Shown: in pieces, positions 24,342 to 37,346 of the stretch | Layout: each line of letters opens with the position of its first letter | How positions within the stretch are numbered: the stretch's first letter is position 1 | Source of the DNA: Dermanyssus gallinae | Taxonomy: Eukaryota > Arthropoda > Arachnida > Mesostigmata > Dermanyssidae | NCBI GenBank assembly: GCA_003439945.1 | Contig: QVRM01002012.1 | Coordinates: 1 to 64,000 of the forward strand | Direction: 5' to 3' | DNA length: 64,000 bases | Notes under the pieces: generated by a model | Databases searched by the model: none | Told to the model about the DNA's origin: nothing | What the model saw: the letters and a program-made list of their open reading frames with translations, nothing else | Program-made: the position numbers and the translations under genes

Positions 24342-24392
24342 GGCGAGCACTGCCGAGTGTGCAAACGTATTGTAAATGATTAATAAATCATC

Positions 24393-24426
<34 letters not shown>
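24303..24426 (+). mobile_element. 3'-end-only copy of the AT-flanked RLE retrotransposon
   Basis: (AT)n at 24303-24338, then GCGAGCACTGCCGAGTGTGC at 24342 and the TGATTAATAAATCATCACAA end, then (AT)n at 24396-24425. It differs from the tail at 46108 at only a few positions and shares its (AT)n borders. Confidence 0.7.
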
Positions 24427-24430
<4 letters not shown>

Positions 24431-24573
24431 CATTCCTAACAATATGTACTTATTCTAAAGTTTGGTAGAACTCGGCAAGAAAATAATTTATCTTAATGGA
24501 AGGAGATGGCATAAGCGTCTTGTTTAGAAGAGAGGACGAAATTTATAAAAGTAGTTGTTCTGCATTTTTTCTC

Positions 24574-25170
24574 CTACATAGTTGTGCAACATCTACGTTT
24601 GCGGGAGAACCAGTCAACGCATGAAGGAACCGAGCATCCCGGCGTTTCGGCAAAAATCCGGGATTGCGAATTTTTCGACATCTTGGCCAAATTTCGCTGT
24701 GAAGCGGAAACACGCGCGTCTTTTTGGTCTTGGTTTAGCAAATGCGGCACCCATTTTGCTCTGAGCTTTTTCATCTTCAAGTTCTCGTGCAGGATGAAAT
24801 GCACACTACCCAAACTGATCCCCAAGGCCTCCGTTATCTCCCTTATGTTCACTCGCTTATCTGCGGCAAAGATTTTCCGCACTTTTTCCACGTTTTCCTC
24901 ATCAGTTGCGGTTTTTGGGCGTCCTGAACGTAGTTCATACTCGGTGCTCCTGCGACCTCTTTTTAACTTATTAATCCAGTTGGAAACAGTGGTAAAACAT
25001 GGCGCAGAATCACCGTACACCTCGTCTAACTCAGTTTTCACTTGGGTCGCATTCCAACCTTGGAAATAAAAAATGCTTGATAACCACTCGAAACTAATTT
25101 TTCTCAATTTTTCAAAATCACGCCGATACGTTGCACGGGAAAAGCGATCAAATGAAATCGCAACGGCCAA
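24574..25170 (-). mobile_element. Mariner transposase relic (N-terminal half)
   Basis: The 198-residue minus-strand frame carries the mariner DNA-binding region. FYFQGWNATQVKTELDEVYG (first helix-turn-helix) is followed by SNWINKLKRGR, SGRPKTATDEENVEKVRKI (GRPR-like linker), ITEALGISLGSVHFILHENL (second helix-turn-helix) and KWVPHLLNQDQK, the WVPHxL motif. Beyond this the frame turns to unrelated sequence and no D,D34D catalytic aspartates follow, so the catalytic half is deleted or frameshifted. A full mariner protein is about 345 residues. It cannot transpose itself. (AT)n borders it near 24425. Confidence 0.85.
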
Positions 25171-25694
25171 TAACCATAATATTTTGACTGCTAGCAGTCA
25201 AAAAGTTGCGGTGAAAGCGCGCCGAAATTCGAATTCTGAAAAGCTCATTTTAAGAGCCTGTTGAACTACCTGTACAGTGGGCTCTCAAAGCCAATAATGA
25301 CGCCGTATTGATCGAGATATTTGCAGATGCTCTGAGGAGATCTCGACCGCGTTCGTTAAGCCAACGGCAGCAGGAGTTGCAGCTTTCGAAGGACGACGAG
25401 CGTCGGTTTTGTTCTCCTAGCCTTTCATGCGTTGGCAAACGTCGCCTCAGACGCCCGTTCTCGACGTCGTGCTTCGTCGGTTTAAGCTACAGTACTGTCG
25501 CGTCACGATGTGTTACCACGCCTCGTCACGCGGGCTCTCAGTAGCCATGCTTACGACTTGTTGGTTAGCTGGATAGTAAATTGCAAAATAGCTGCTCTCA
25601 CAAAAGAGGAAGAGAGAGAGAGAGAGAGGGGGGAGAAAGAGTGTGATAGGGGGAGAGGGAGAAGGACACCAGCAAGTAGGATTTTGCCGTTGCG
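25171..25694. other. No gene seen
   Basis: A purine-rich (GA)n tract lies at 25610-25660. No recognisable exon or repeat was found otherwise. Confidence 0.4.
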
Positions 25695-26010
25695 GGGTGG
25701 TCTAGGAAACTAATGCGATAGTCATGGTTGTCTTCTATCGGGGTGTCGCCGGTTCGATCCCTGTTGTTGTTGATCGAATTTCCTTTGAGCAATGCTCATT
25801 GACAATAGATGATAAACAGCCATACCGCTGAGAGTCAGCGGCCATGCTGTCATGCTGCAAGGACTGTTGGGAAAACCCTAGATATCCTAACATGTGCCCC
25901 GGCCCTCGGTGCTATGAAGATACACTTCAGGTTAAGTTCCAAGCCCGTAGGAAACGGAAGATGGTCTAGAATTAAAAACAACAACCTTAACAAATTTTAA
26001 TTCCACGATT
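25695..26010 (+). mobile_element. tRNA-related SINE, family B (full copy)
   Basis: The B box GTCGCCGGTTCGATCCCTG is followed by CAATGCTCATTGA, CCGCTGAGAGTCAGCGGCC, AAGGACTGTTGGGAAAACCC, CCAAGCCCGTAG and TCTAGAATTAAAAAC, in the same order as at 8489-8805. 26011-26636 then leads into the dystroglycan-like gene and holds a C run at 26454-26468. Confidence 0.8.
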
Positions 26011-26636
26011 ATGCCATTGATTAGCAAAGCGGATCTGCAATCAACCTCTTAAAGGCTCATGGTTAGCTAGGAACTGTGCACAACGTGCGTGTACTTTCTG
26101 CTTGCATGCTGCCTCGTGTTGTTGCAGGTGTCTATGCACATGCATGCATGCGTGACGTAGAAGTAGACGTGCCCAGTACGCGAGGAAGACGTGCTTAGAT
26201 CTACGCCAACACGGCCGGACACGGCCGCGTTCTGCACGATCTGATCTGCTGCTGCGTGATGAACGATTAATTACATGAATGGCGATAATAACACTGCTCT
26301 CACTTGATGAGAGCTTGGCGACGGCGCCGTTTTTGTCTACGTCGCGTCTCTGCCTACCAACACACAGTAGCAGCGCAGCAGACAACAGACTTTGCTGTTA
26401 AACAGACAAATCTCTGTAACAGTACTTTGTTAGTATCTAACCACTACCTTCCCTCCCCCCCCCCCCCCTGCACCCTGTATTTTCTGCTGTTGGAGGAAGA
26501 GAAAGACGCGGCCGACGTACCATGCCTCTAAGTAGTCTGTCCGTGTCCGTCCATGTGTGTGGACGGTTGGTCGAACGACGAGGGCTCTTCTTGACAGACT
26601 TGAGGCGCTCCTCGAGGCGCAACTTCCCGCCCCGTG

Positions 26637-26785
26637 ATGGGTGGCAAAACCGCAGCCTTCCTGGCCGTGTTTTGCCTGTCCTGGCCAACGACAATAGGTG
26701 TAGATGATGATGCCTACGGGGGCGGCACGCTGGGAGACCTGCTCTATCCCGAGGTCGTCTACCAGACCCGAGAACCAAGCATGAG
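26637..26785 (+). CDS. Dystroglycan-like exon 1 (signal peptide)
   Basis: The ATG at 26637 starts MGGKTAAFLAVFCLSWPTTI, a short basic n-region and hydrophobic core typical of a secretory signal. An acidic VDDD stretch with several Gly follows. 49 codons plus two bases end at a consensus AG/GTAAGC donor (phase 2). Overlapping long minus-strand frames here are shadows of this GC-rich exon. Confidence 0.7.
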
Positions 26786-28792
26786 GTAAGCAAAAAAAAA
26801 AGGCTGCTTCCACGCTGCTTTCCAGCGGCCGCCATTTGGCATTCGTTTTCGTTGAGTGTCTCTGTTCCCACCACACACTGCCGCTGTACGATGAAACTGG
26901 GGGGGTATGCGGGATGGGGGCGATGGACGCCCTGTAGTCGTTGTTTGCGCTCGATACTTAAACTTTACTTTTGGCACAACGTTCTTGCTTTACTGCGATT
27001 CGTTATTCGCGGTTAATTGCCGATGGCGGTTCGCACGGCATCGGGTTGAAGCCGAAACCGATCATCGATCGATTTGTAAAGCTTTCACCCACCACCCATG
27101 TTAGGATGTGTGTAATGCATTTTAAACGTGTTAAGTAATGGCGCAATCGTGTCAAAGCGTTGATGTTCTGGTTAACAACAACAAACCTTTAAAACGGCAC
27201 TTGTAACGGCACCGGTACATGCAGTGTTCGGATATGCTTGTCCATTGTCATGATATGCTTGCTTTTTTGCTTGCTCGGGGAATAACGGGGGAAGCAACAC
27301 CTGACACCGCCGTGAGCCGTCTAGCTACTAACTTCATGCCATCTATTATTTTTATCCATGACTAACGTACGTTACAAACGTACTTGTTTTTCAGTATGCT
27401 AGAACGAGTGCCTAGTTCAAACACGTTTCACGACGTAACGCAAATATCTCTACAAGCGCAGAAGATTTCGCCACACTACCTTAAGAATTCCGAACATGTC
27501 CTGATCAACAGGATAACCAAAGAAATCAGCTTCACCTATGGCCAGGTCAGTAACCAGCTCAGTAACCGTGGGGGTGCTATTCGGAGGAAACGAGATTCTT
27601 ATACGCCACGAATGTTGACAGCATGCCACTGTGACTGCAGCGTCTATACCTTGATTACTTGGTTACATGCCAAGATTGTCATTCTCATGTTCAGTCAAAT
27701 TCCCCTTCTTCTTGTCTTCATGTGTGGGCGAAACCTGCCGAGTTCGTCTACAATAATAAGAAACGTGTTGAAAAAAATGTTTGTATCTGAGCTACAATAT
27801 GCTCAGGTCTCTGCCATCCACCCAAAACATGTATTGCGCCTGAATAAAAGCCACAAGTCATGACTGATTTATTCCTCTATATACCTATGCATCTTTAACA
27901 AGACGTAAGTAAAATAAGCCGGGGTTTGGACCACTTTAGCAGTGAACAGCTCGCTGTGTTGCCACACTGGGCGTCAACCAAACATCTTTACCGTAGGGAC
28001 TTCTCGATACGTTTATAACCCGAAGTGAGAACAAAAATATTGCCCAGCTGGCAACATTAGAGTCGCAAGTCATCTCCACTACGCAGTCTGTTTCATTGAC
28101 AAATATTAAGAAATAGGGAACGAGAGGTGTGTGCCTAAGAAACGGAACGGGCCGTGCAACTATCGAAACACAGAATCAGGAGTTTCACAAAGTTGTCCCT
28201 GGTTTACTTAATTCAGGAAACAGCAACTTATATATATACATATATATAAACGTCACTTACTGGTTAAATAATTAGTGACTTAACTGAATGCATTCATTAT
28301 TTCCTCTGACAGCTATAGTTTCTCAGAGACGATTGGCGGTCCTTGCTATTTATTTATCCAAGTCATAATTGGCGTTTTGTATTTGTTGAGTTCAGACAGC
28401 GAGGCTCACACACAAATACGAAACCCTTCTCAAGACCTTCTGGAAGGACTCCGCCGTGACGGATGGACAGTTTCTATGCGACATGTCTATTGTCGCGTGC
28501 TCAATCTCGAAAGAGACCGACGCCTATGGCCGGCCTGTCGGCGTGGCAAAATTCCACTCGCGAATGCCAGGCGTATTTCACATGCTCACGGAAGGAAGTA
28601 CCAAAACCGACAAGCGAGTGGACAGCGACTGGCGGCTATACTCGATGCCCACCATAATCATCGAGGAGGGGCACCCAGTAGACGTTAGCCTAGACTTCGC
28701 TCAGGTTCGCCATTTATGCATACGTACATTAGTATCTAAACCAAACGTACATGTTTAAACACACATAGAAAATATTGTGGTGATTTATTAAT

Positions 28793-28838
<46 letters not shown>

Positions 28839-31648
28839 AGGTATTTCAGGAATATTTCAAGAGCGATCTATGGAATTGTAGAGCTTGTTAAAGCAAATGT
28901 TTTTTTCCAATGGAACATGATTTCTGAGAATTCTTGTTTCGGAGTGAGAGTGAAATTACTACAATTTGTGACACTGATGTTGTTGTCCAACATAAGAGCA
29001 CAAAATGTGCAATTGCGAGACAAGTCATTCTATACAGAAACTAAGCACGCCGTCTTGTTCGTGAGAAAACTCTGCTTTTTTATATATATAACGCCGGCCA
29101 GAGGATGCGACGTAAAAATGAAGTTCTTTATAAGCTTTTACGCCCAATACCTCAAAATTATTACCCTACGACCACTCACAGCGCTTAAAACTAACACATT
29201 TAGACAAACGAACATTTCGTGACGATTATTTTGGCACCAACTCTATGTCAATGCGAGCTGTCGTTGTGGAAAAATTAAAAATTTTCAGCGGGATGTCCAG
29301 ATTAAGTGCATGTAAAATGACTGTGTGGCGACGTTCACTTCCGCCGACGTATCGCGCGACAGCCGCAGCGCATCGCCACGCAGTCATTTTACATGCACTT
29401 AATCTGGACATCCCGCCGAAAAATCGTCATTACTCCGCAACCACAGCTCGCATTGCCATAAGCTTGGTACCATTATCGTTACGAAATGTGCATTTGCCTG
29501 AATGTACTAGATTTGAGCGCTGTGAATGGTCGTAGGGTAATTATTTTGAGGTCTTTGGTGTGAAATCTAATAAAATAACTTCATTTTTGCGAATTCTGTT
29601 CTAAACGACCATGCCGCATCTTCTAGCCGGCGTTATGTGTTCTTCAGAAAAAACTGAATTTTCTCACGAACAAGATGGTGTGCTTAGTTTCTGTATAGGG
29701 GGACTAGTTCTCTTGGGACTAACTATGACTCTCTTTCCGGCGTGGTCTGCTGGCGCGCGACTTCCGCGTGCTGCGGGGATCTTCACGCGCCCACATGAAA
29801 GTTGGTCAGACGGTGCGAACTCCCAACAGTAACACTCCCGTGACCATCTAACGGGGGCATACGATATCAAGGCAAGGCATACGATATCGGTTGGATGACA
29901 ACGAATTTATATTGTCATTCTGTCGTGGCCCATTCGAGGGCTGTTAAGGCTACTGCCAATACGGGGGTAACGTGCTGCATAGTAACCCCCGGGCCGGACG
30001 GTTAACGCCCATTGGGTACCGACCGGGACGCCTGCTGCCTTGGCTTAATAGGCATAATGAGAGCGAAATGGCCACATGAACGCAGATTGCCTGTCGGTAG
30101 GACCATCTGGCCCCGCAGCTGCCCTTCGCAGCGGTGGGGAACCCCTGCTCTGGAGTGGGTCAAACTCCCCTTCGGGGGGGCGCGTAATATTCTGGAGTGT
30201 AACGCGGAATCGCGAGGTGATCGCGTCTAATCGGTAGGGCGGAGTAGTGTGGTACCTCCATTCCGAACCTCGATAGGGGGGAGGGTGGGGGAGTTGCTGG
30301 CCTGTCTATTCGGGCTGGCGGGCACTCCCGCAAAATGTCCGCGCGTAACCTTCGCGGGCGGCGGGAGTGTAAGTATTTCTCTCTTTTGCTAGGAGGACTA
30401 GTTCTCTCGCAATTGCACATTTTGTGGTCCTATGTCGGGCAAAAACGTCAGTGTTTGTACTAATTTCATTTTCACTCCGAAACAAGACTTCTCAGAGACC
30501 ATGTTCCATTGGAAAAAACATTTGCTTTAACAAGCTCTACAATTCCATATATCGCTCTTGAAATATTCCTGAAACACCATGTATATATATATATGTATGT
30601 TTTATTTACATAGATATTTGTATGTGTTTTGCAAACAAGTGTCGAAAAAGTTACCGTTGTGATGTGCGAGCATGTGCAAGAGGTTTAAGCTCACCTATCT
30701 AATATCTCTAGGTTGTTTTTTATCGTTCCCAAAATAGAAGCAGCGTTTGCCGCCTGGAGTGCCAGTGAGAAGCGTTGTAGTAAAAGCGAATGCCCGTTTC
30801 TCATCCGTAACTATTGTATTGTAACTATCTACCCTCCTGGGGGAATTTTCTCAAGGAGCGCCCAGATTTACATAGATGCACACACACACGCAACTGGCTG
30901 AACTTAAACTATAAACTTAGAGTTGGCTAGTCTCGTTTGGACATAGCATAGGTAAATGTCCAGTCTTCGTTCTTCATGTTGGTTGCGCAGATTTCTGCAT
31001 CATGTTTCATTGTGCAGAGTGACACTGTTAAATTCTCAAATTTGATATATGCTGCCTTCTACTAATTCATCATTTAGTTCGCGTCATGCCGCACATATTT
31101 AGAAAGATAATATATGTATATATATATTTAGAAAGATGATATATATATATATATACATATATGTATATATATATATATTTTTTAGAGGGTTTTTGGAGAG
31201 AACAAAAGGAAAGAACGGAAGGAATAATATAAAAAAAGGAAGACTACTTACTTAGTTGAAATAGCCGGATTTGCTCATACAAATAAAGGGAACAATTAAA
31301 CGATTGTCCAGCCAACTTCAGAAAAAATCGCAGTGTCTTAGTGCCATCTGCATTGTTACGACAATTCATACGTACGAGCGTCTTTTTGCGGGCGCTACCG
31401 GATGTGTAAAGTGACGATGTGAACGATTGGCCTCAGGTTCTTCCAAAGACGACGACGTCCGACGAGGTGACTACGAGGGGACATGGCGGTCTCGACGTGA
31501 CGCTGGACGCAGCCACGGGTGTGCTTAGTTTGTTTGGCATACCGGCGGTGGGAGAAATCGGAGACCTCAGCATTCTATACATTCGTATTCACCAGAACAA
31601 TTCGTGTAGCTGGACTAATCCTTCATGCACTCAGCTCAAGGTACATAC

Positions 31649-31688
<40 letters not shown>

Positions 31689-32702
31689 GTATATATATAG
31701 TTTTGTTTTATATTTACCATTCGTTTCACAGAGTATTTTTTGTTTTTGTTTCATTCAAAAGTGCTTAACATATAGAGAGCTGGCAGCTTGTTGCAACGTA
31801 GAAGAAAAAAAAACATTCATCGCGCTAGGCGCATATCGGCAGTGGCCATTTCGTCAGAATGATTGTGTGTTAATTTGCTCATCGGATACGATTCTCACTA
31901 GAGTTTAAGCGGCGGTGGTTTGAGTGGCTCTCTTCAAAGTGAGGGGCGATTGTTACGGTGGCGTTACCATGGTCAACAAACCGACTATCGCAAGTTCGAG
32001 CCTGGCGTTGGTTGTTGTTTCTGTTGTATTAAAACTATTATATATGCTATATACAACAAAAAGAACATCTACAGTATTTTTTATTTCGTTTCAATATTTG
32101 ACAATTTGCATAGTAGAATGTCTTTTGTTTTACAATTTCATTCGTAATATTCCTCCCGTAGATTAGTGTAGTACTGGAGCGCGTTTATAAACGCGCAAAG
32201 GACTATATAGCATATGCACCACACAGGAAGCCTAAGAAGTATTTGCTAGAGCAGCAATCTTCATCTATACGATAGCACTACCGTAACAAGTGGCAATCCC
32301 TAGTATAGGAAAGGTGACCAGCTTCAACTTACCATTGATTAATCAAGGAGAAGTAAGATAATCAACATTTCATAAGGCTAAATACGAACAATCCCTTGTT
32401 ATTACAAAATTTGCAAACATAAAAACCGTCAACAGATAATTTTAGTTTCCACCCCATAAACTACTCAAGCCGACTGTGAAAACTTACTATGTTGCCTCAA
32501 ACAATCAGTTATGTTAAGAGAGATGTAATAATAAATGATACATAACGACTTATTTTATTTGAAAAAGCTAAGCGGTATACGTGTATAGCACCTTGTCGCC
32601 ACCAACCAAGGCCGCATGATCTTCAAACAAAAAAAATTGTTACACACATACAAACAGAAATCGTGAAGACACCTTCTTAGATGTGTATTCAGGCCCTGTC
32701 AC

Positions 32703-32744
<42 letters not shown>

Positions 32745-35700
32745 GGAGGTGCAAGATTTTAAAGTTCAAAACCCTTTGATGCTCTTCCAGCAATGAAAGC
32801 ATGATTCGGTGCTTTAACCTCACAGATACGTCGGCTACATGTCGGATACCTGTAAGCCAATCTATGTGATTAATTGACTTCAAAGGCTGGCTTTATTCAT
32901 TGCTGGCATTCAAGAAAAAAATAGAAGAAAAAGCTATAAACGGCATAATCTAAATGCTATGAAATCGTGCCAACTATTTTCATATTGACTACCATATTAA
33001 ATTAAGTGTTCATGGGAAACCTGGCGCATTCTGCTGCATTGAGCTTCTTCGTTCTGAATCTTGCTATGATTGATCTATTATTTGCGTGACACACATATAT
33101 ATATATAGATATATGTCAGGGCCTAAACTGGATTGCTGGGAGGAAACACGGATATTGACCACAACTGCTGAGGTTTTATTCCATTCGACTCCTTTGCTAC
33201 GTCGGTACAGCACCGCCACTCCGGCCTCTCTCAGCACACATTTTTTTTTTTTTTTTTTTTTTTTTGTTCTGGGAGGTTTTGGTAATGCATGATGCACATG
33301 CGCCACTAGCAGCCTGCGTGACTAGTGTGAGACTCGCAAACCCACTAAACCCGGATTCCTCCCCACCCCCCCAGGCTCGGTATTACTTTGGCATTACATC
33401 GAAACCGTGGGAGAGGCGTCCCTGCCGTTCTCCTTCAATCAGCTCTATCCCTGACTATCATCCCGCATGTCTACCTGCGGTTGGATAGGGGGATGCCATT
33501 TTGTAATCCGTCCTGTGAGGGTGCGTCGAGACCATGAGGGCCTGGCTGCTCCCCACCCCCTCCCCCCTCCCTCGGCTCCTCGTCTCGACCACTCTCCCGA
33601 GAGACCCGCTCAAACCTCTCCCGCCTGGCCGTTTCCTTGGCTGTCTTGAGTGTCAAAACAGCGTCGAACAAGTTCGTCGCCTCCCTCCATGCCTCCGCCG
33701 AAGTCATCATATGGGAGACCACCTCCTTGATGGGTCGGCCCCTCACAGCGGTTGGTGCTGCGTCCCGTGCTTCCCTGAGAGCATCACACCGCAGAACAGT
33801 ATGCTCTACGTTGTCCGTTTCTCCAGAGTCGCACAGTACGCAGATATCGCTGATGGCCTTCTTGATCCTTGACAGGTAGCTCTGGAACTGGCCGTGTCCG
33901 GTCAGAACCTGAGTCGTCCAGTAGGAAAGCTCCCCGTGTCGGCGGTCATACCATACCCTGAGGTCCGGTATCAGACTCTTGGTCCAGCTCCCTGTGGTCA
34001 CACCGGGTCTTACCTGCGCCCATTCCTCATGCCAGGCCGATATGGTGGCACTCCTGGCCCTGGTGAGATCCAGACCTTCGTCTAGATACATTTTACTTCG
34101 TTCAGCCACTAGGAGGTCCCATGGCAGCATTTTGGCTAGGACCAGGAGAGCTTCGGTCGAGACTGTTCGATACGCCCGGCTTACCCTGATTGCCAGCGTT
34201 CGTTGGGTCGACCTTAGTGCCCCCCTATTTTTCGCCGTCCGCATTGCCATGTCCCCCCAGACTGGGGCTGCGTATAGCGCCGTTGATTCGGCCACCGAGG
34301 CCAGGAGCCTTCTTTTCACCTCAGCCACCCCACCGACCCTAGGCATGATCCGCGCCAGGTTCAGGGAGACCCTTTGGGCCTTTTCGGCCACGTACTTAAC
34401 GTGTGCCGATCCGGTCAGTCCGGTGTCTAGCATGACCCCAAGGTACTTTACCTTCTTTCTGATTTCTATCGGGTGGCCCGCCATCACGAGGTTAATGCCG
34501 GTCGTCCTCTTTCTGCCTGTTAGGTACATCGCCTCCGTCTTGTCGGGTGCCAGTTTCAAGTGATGGGACTCCATCCACTCGGACACCATTGACAAGGCCT
34601 CATTGGCGGCGCTCTCCAGGGCTCTTTCGGTCCTGGCCGTTATCATGAGTGCAAGGTCATCGGCGTACGCCAACGTCTCCACCCCATACGGGAGACCTGG
34701 GATCTCGAGCACCCCGTCGTAAGCTATGTTCCAGAGCACGGGTCCTAGAATCGAGCCCTGTGGGACTCCGGCAGTAACCTCGTACTCCTGCCCCCCTGCA
34801 ACCAAGCCTCTGTCATCCAGGTAGGATGAAATCATTCGACGGAGGTAGAGGGAAAAGCCCTTCCTCTTCATCGCCTCCACAATTACTTTCCAATTCATTG
34901 TGTTGAAGGCATTTTTGACATCCAGGAGGATCAGGAGCACGAATCCCCTTGTTTTAGGGGTCTTCATAGTCTCCTCACCCGCCCGTTTCAGAACCTTCTT
35001 TAGAGCCCCTAATGCGGATCTGCCCTTCCGGAAGCCGTACTGGGCATCTGATAGGGCGTTCTTTTCCTGAATCTCGTCGTTTAGTCTCTTGACTATAACG
35101 TTCTCCAGGAGCTTACCCATGGCGTCAATGAGGCATATGGGCCGGTAAGCCGAAGGCCCCGTCTTCCTCCCGGGTTTGGGGATTAGAACCAGGCTTGCCC
35201 TTTTCCACAGCCTCGGGAATCTCCCCTCTCTCAAAAGCTTGTTGGCAAGGTCTTGGAAGACCTTAGGCCACCTTTTGACCAGTAGCCTCGCTACCTCTGG
35301 GGGAATTCCGTCTAGGCCGGGCGCTTTACCGGTTGCCAACCGAATCCGGGCTTGTTCGACCTCCTCCAGCGTCACCTCCGGAATGTTTTCCGGGGTGACC
35401 GAGAACTCCTCGTTTTCTCTCCGCGGCTGTGCCGGAAAAAGACCGGTTACAGTCTCCCGCAGCACATCCGGGGGGAGTTTCGGGGGAGGTCTCCGGAGTT
35501 TGGCCATAACTATTCGGTACGGCAGGCCCCATACGTCGCTCTCCACCGCGTCTATCAGCTCTTTCTTCTCCGCTCGGGCCTTACTCTCTCAGCACACTAT
35601 GCTCCTTCTTCAACCGCGACTCAACTCTAACTCACTTCACTCACTGTAGTGTCGTCCGTTTTAACGACTCCAGATTCAAACCCCCGCTGTCGCTGCTGCC

Positions 35701-37310
35701 GCAGTGCTTTCTACGCTAAGTTGCCACTGATAACAATGACGTTACTCTACAGTCTCACATATATATCATCAATAAGACCTCCAATACCTACTAAGAATTT
35801 GCCTTCCATTAGGACAACTTATTTTTTGTAGTGTCGATCTGGTCATATCTTACAAATGGTTCTAAATCTAGGGCCTCCGACAAGTCTACCTCTTTGCCTC
35901 CTTCCCAAGTCTGTATATTAATTTACAATATGTTCACATGATTCATTCCCTGTTCTTCCCCCTTCCTTTATTTAGCTCGTACACTATGAAGTGGGTGAAA
36001 AAGTAAAGGACATAGACAAAGGAATACGACGATAGCAATGAGGAGTACAACCTGGCGAGTACAACCGAGTAGAACTCGGCAAGAAAATAACTTTTCCCCG
36101 GATATTAGAATGGACATCTAACTAAAGGCATTTGCAGCCCACGGGTTCCACCACGTGTTATGCAGCACTCAAGAATTCCACAATTCTCAAGAGTGTTGTA
36201 AATGCACGAGATGTTTACGCCACTGTGATAGATACCACGCCGCAGCATGTCCAGCAGTGCAGTCAATAGCTGAACTCGCAAGATGAGAGAAGATCCGGTC
36301 ATGTTGAAGAACCACTAATTGAGACTGATGCACTTATTTTTAATTTACCCAACCTGGATGTTAATAAACCATACAACTAATTATTATTTAGTTCGTTGTA
36401 TCCTTATATCCAGCATCCCTGCCTTGCCATATTTACCTGCAAAACTCGATCGCGAGCTTATGGCCAATTTCCATTTGCCCGTAAATAACTTTTACCTTCG
36501 ATTTCACTATTTTCCTTTGCTCTTGCCCATCGCTGACGATTGTATTCGATCTCTCTAGTGTCGAACTCTCTCTCTGCGAGCACCTGACCTTTAGTGGCGT
36601 CTTCACCAGCTGCATCTGTTTAACCCGTTTTTTATTTGTGACATTCTTAATCCTAATACTAAATCTTAGCTTACTTTGTGCTTCCCTTTGTACCAACTTT
36701 GCTCCTACTTTCTCTCAGGAAACTCTATTACGCAATTAAAACGGCCACCCAATGCAAACCTTCTAATTTTTCTTTGCATTGTCTCTGATCTTATTCCCAA
36801 CCCAGCGCTATGAACAAGAGATGTATTAGCAAAGATCAATTCTGGTAAATAAATGGCCTTCTACATTTTTCTTGTTTCTTTATATTAATTAAACCCCCAG
36901 AAACCTTACTTAATTTCTTTCTATTTCAGTCATCTTTTTCTAATTCTAAATATCCCTTTCTTATCTAAATAATAATTCCCTGTCATTGTCACCCCAAAGT
37001 ACGTGTACTGACCTAGATGGTCTAATTCCCTCCTCTATAATTCAAGCTTAATTTTCCCCTAGCCCAACTAACTGCTAAAATTGAGCTTTTGTTTTACTAA
37101 ACACACACATGCATTCAACATTTATTAAACTTTGCTAGTATCCCGCCCTAATACTATCATATCGTCGGCAAACAGCAGCATTGGTGTCTTGATATATACA
37201 CGGTGCTATTAATCTCTCGCGGAATTCTCTCTATATACATTAAAAAATGATTACAATAAACATCCTTGTCTGATCCCCTTAGCGACAATAGACTCCCTAG
37301 ATTGTCCGGC

Positions 37311-37346
<36 letters not shown>

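Larger units (their letters stand above)
28705..31436 (+). other. Intron 3 of the dystroglycan-like gene
   Basis: It contains a 23-bp minus-strand remnant resembling the AT-flanked retrotransposon tail (about 28773-28796), (AT)n at 28797-28836, the foldback element 28837-30581 with its nested insertion, and TATATA clusters at 31108-31175. Confidence 0.6.

Noticed and set aside
26430..26876. 148-codon minus-strand frames opposite the first dystroglycan-like exon
   Set aside because: GC-rich shadow of the plus-strand exon, with no domain or splice support.
36105..36302. Cys/His cluster on the plus strand (ECCKCTRCLRHCDRYH)
   Set aside because: Suggestive of a zinc-binding motif, but it is isolated, lacks an open flanking frame and lies next to retrotransposon debris.
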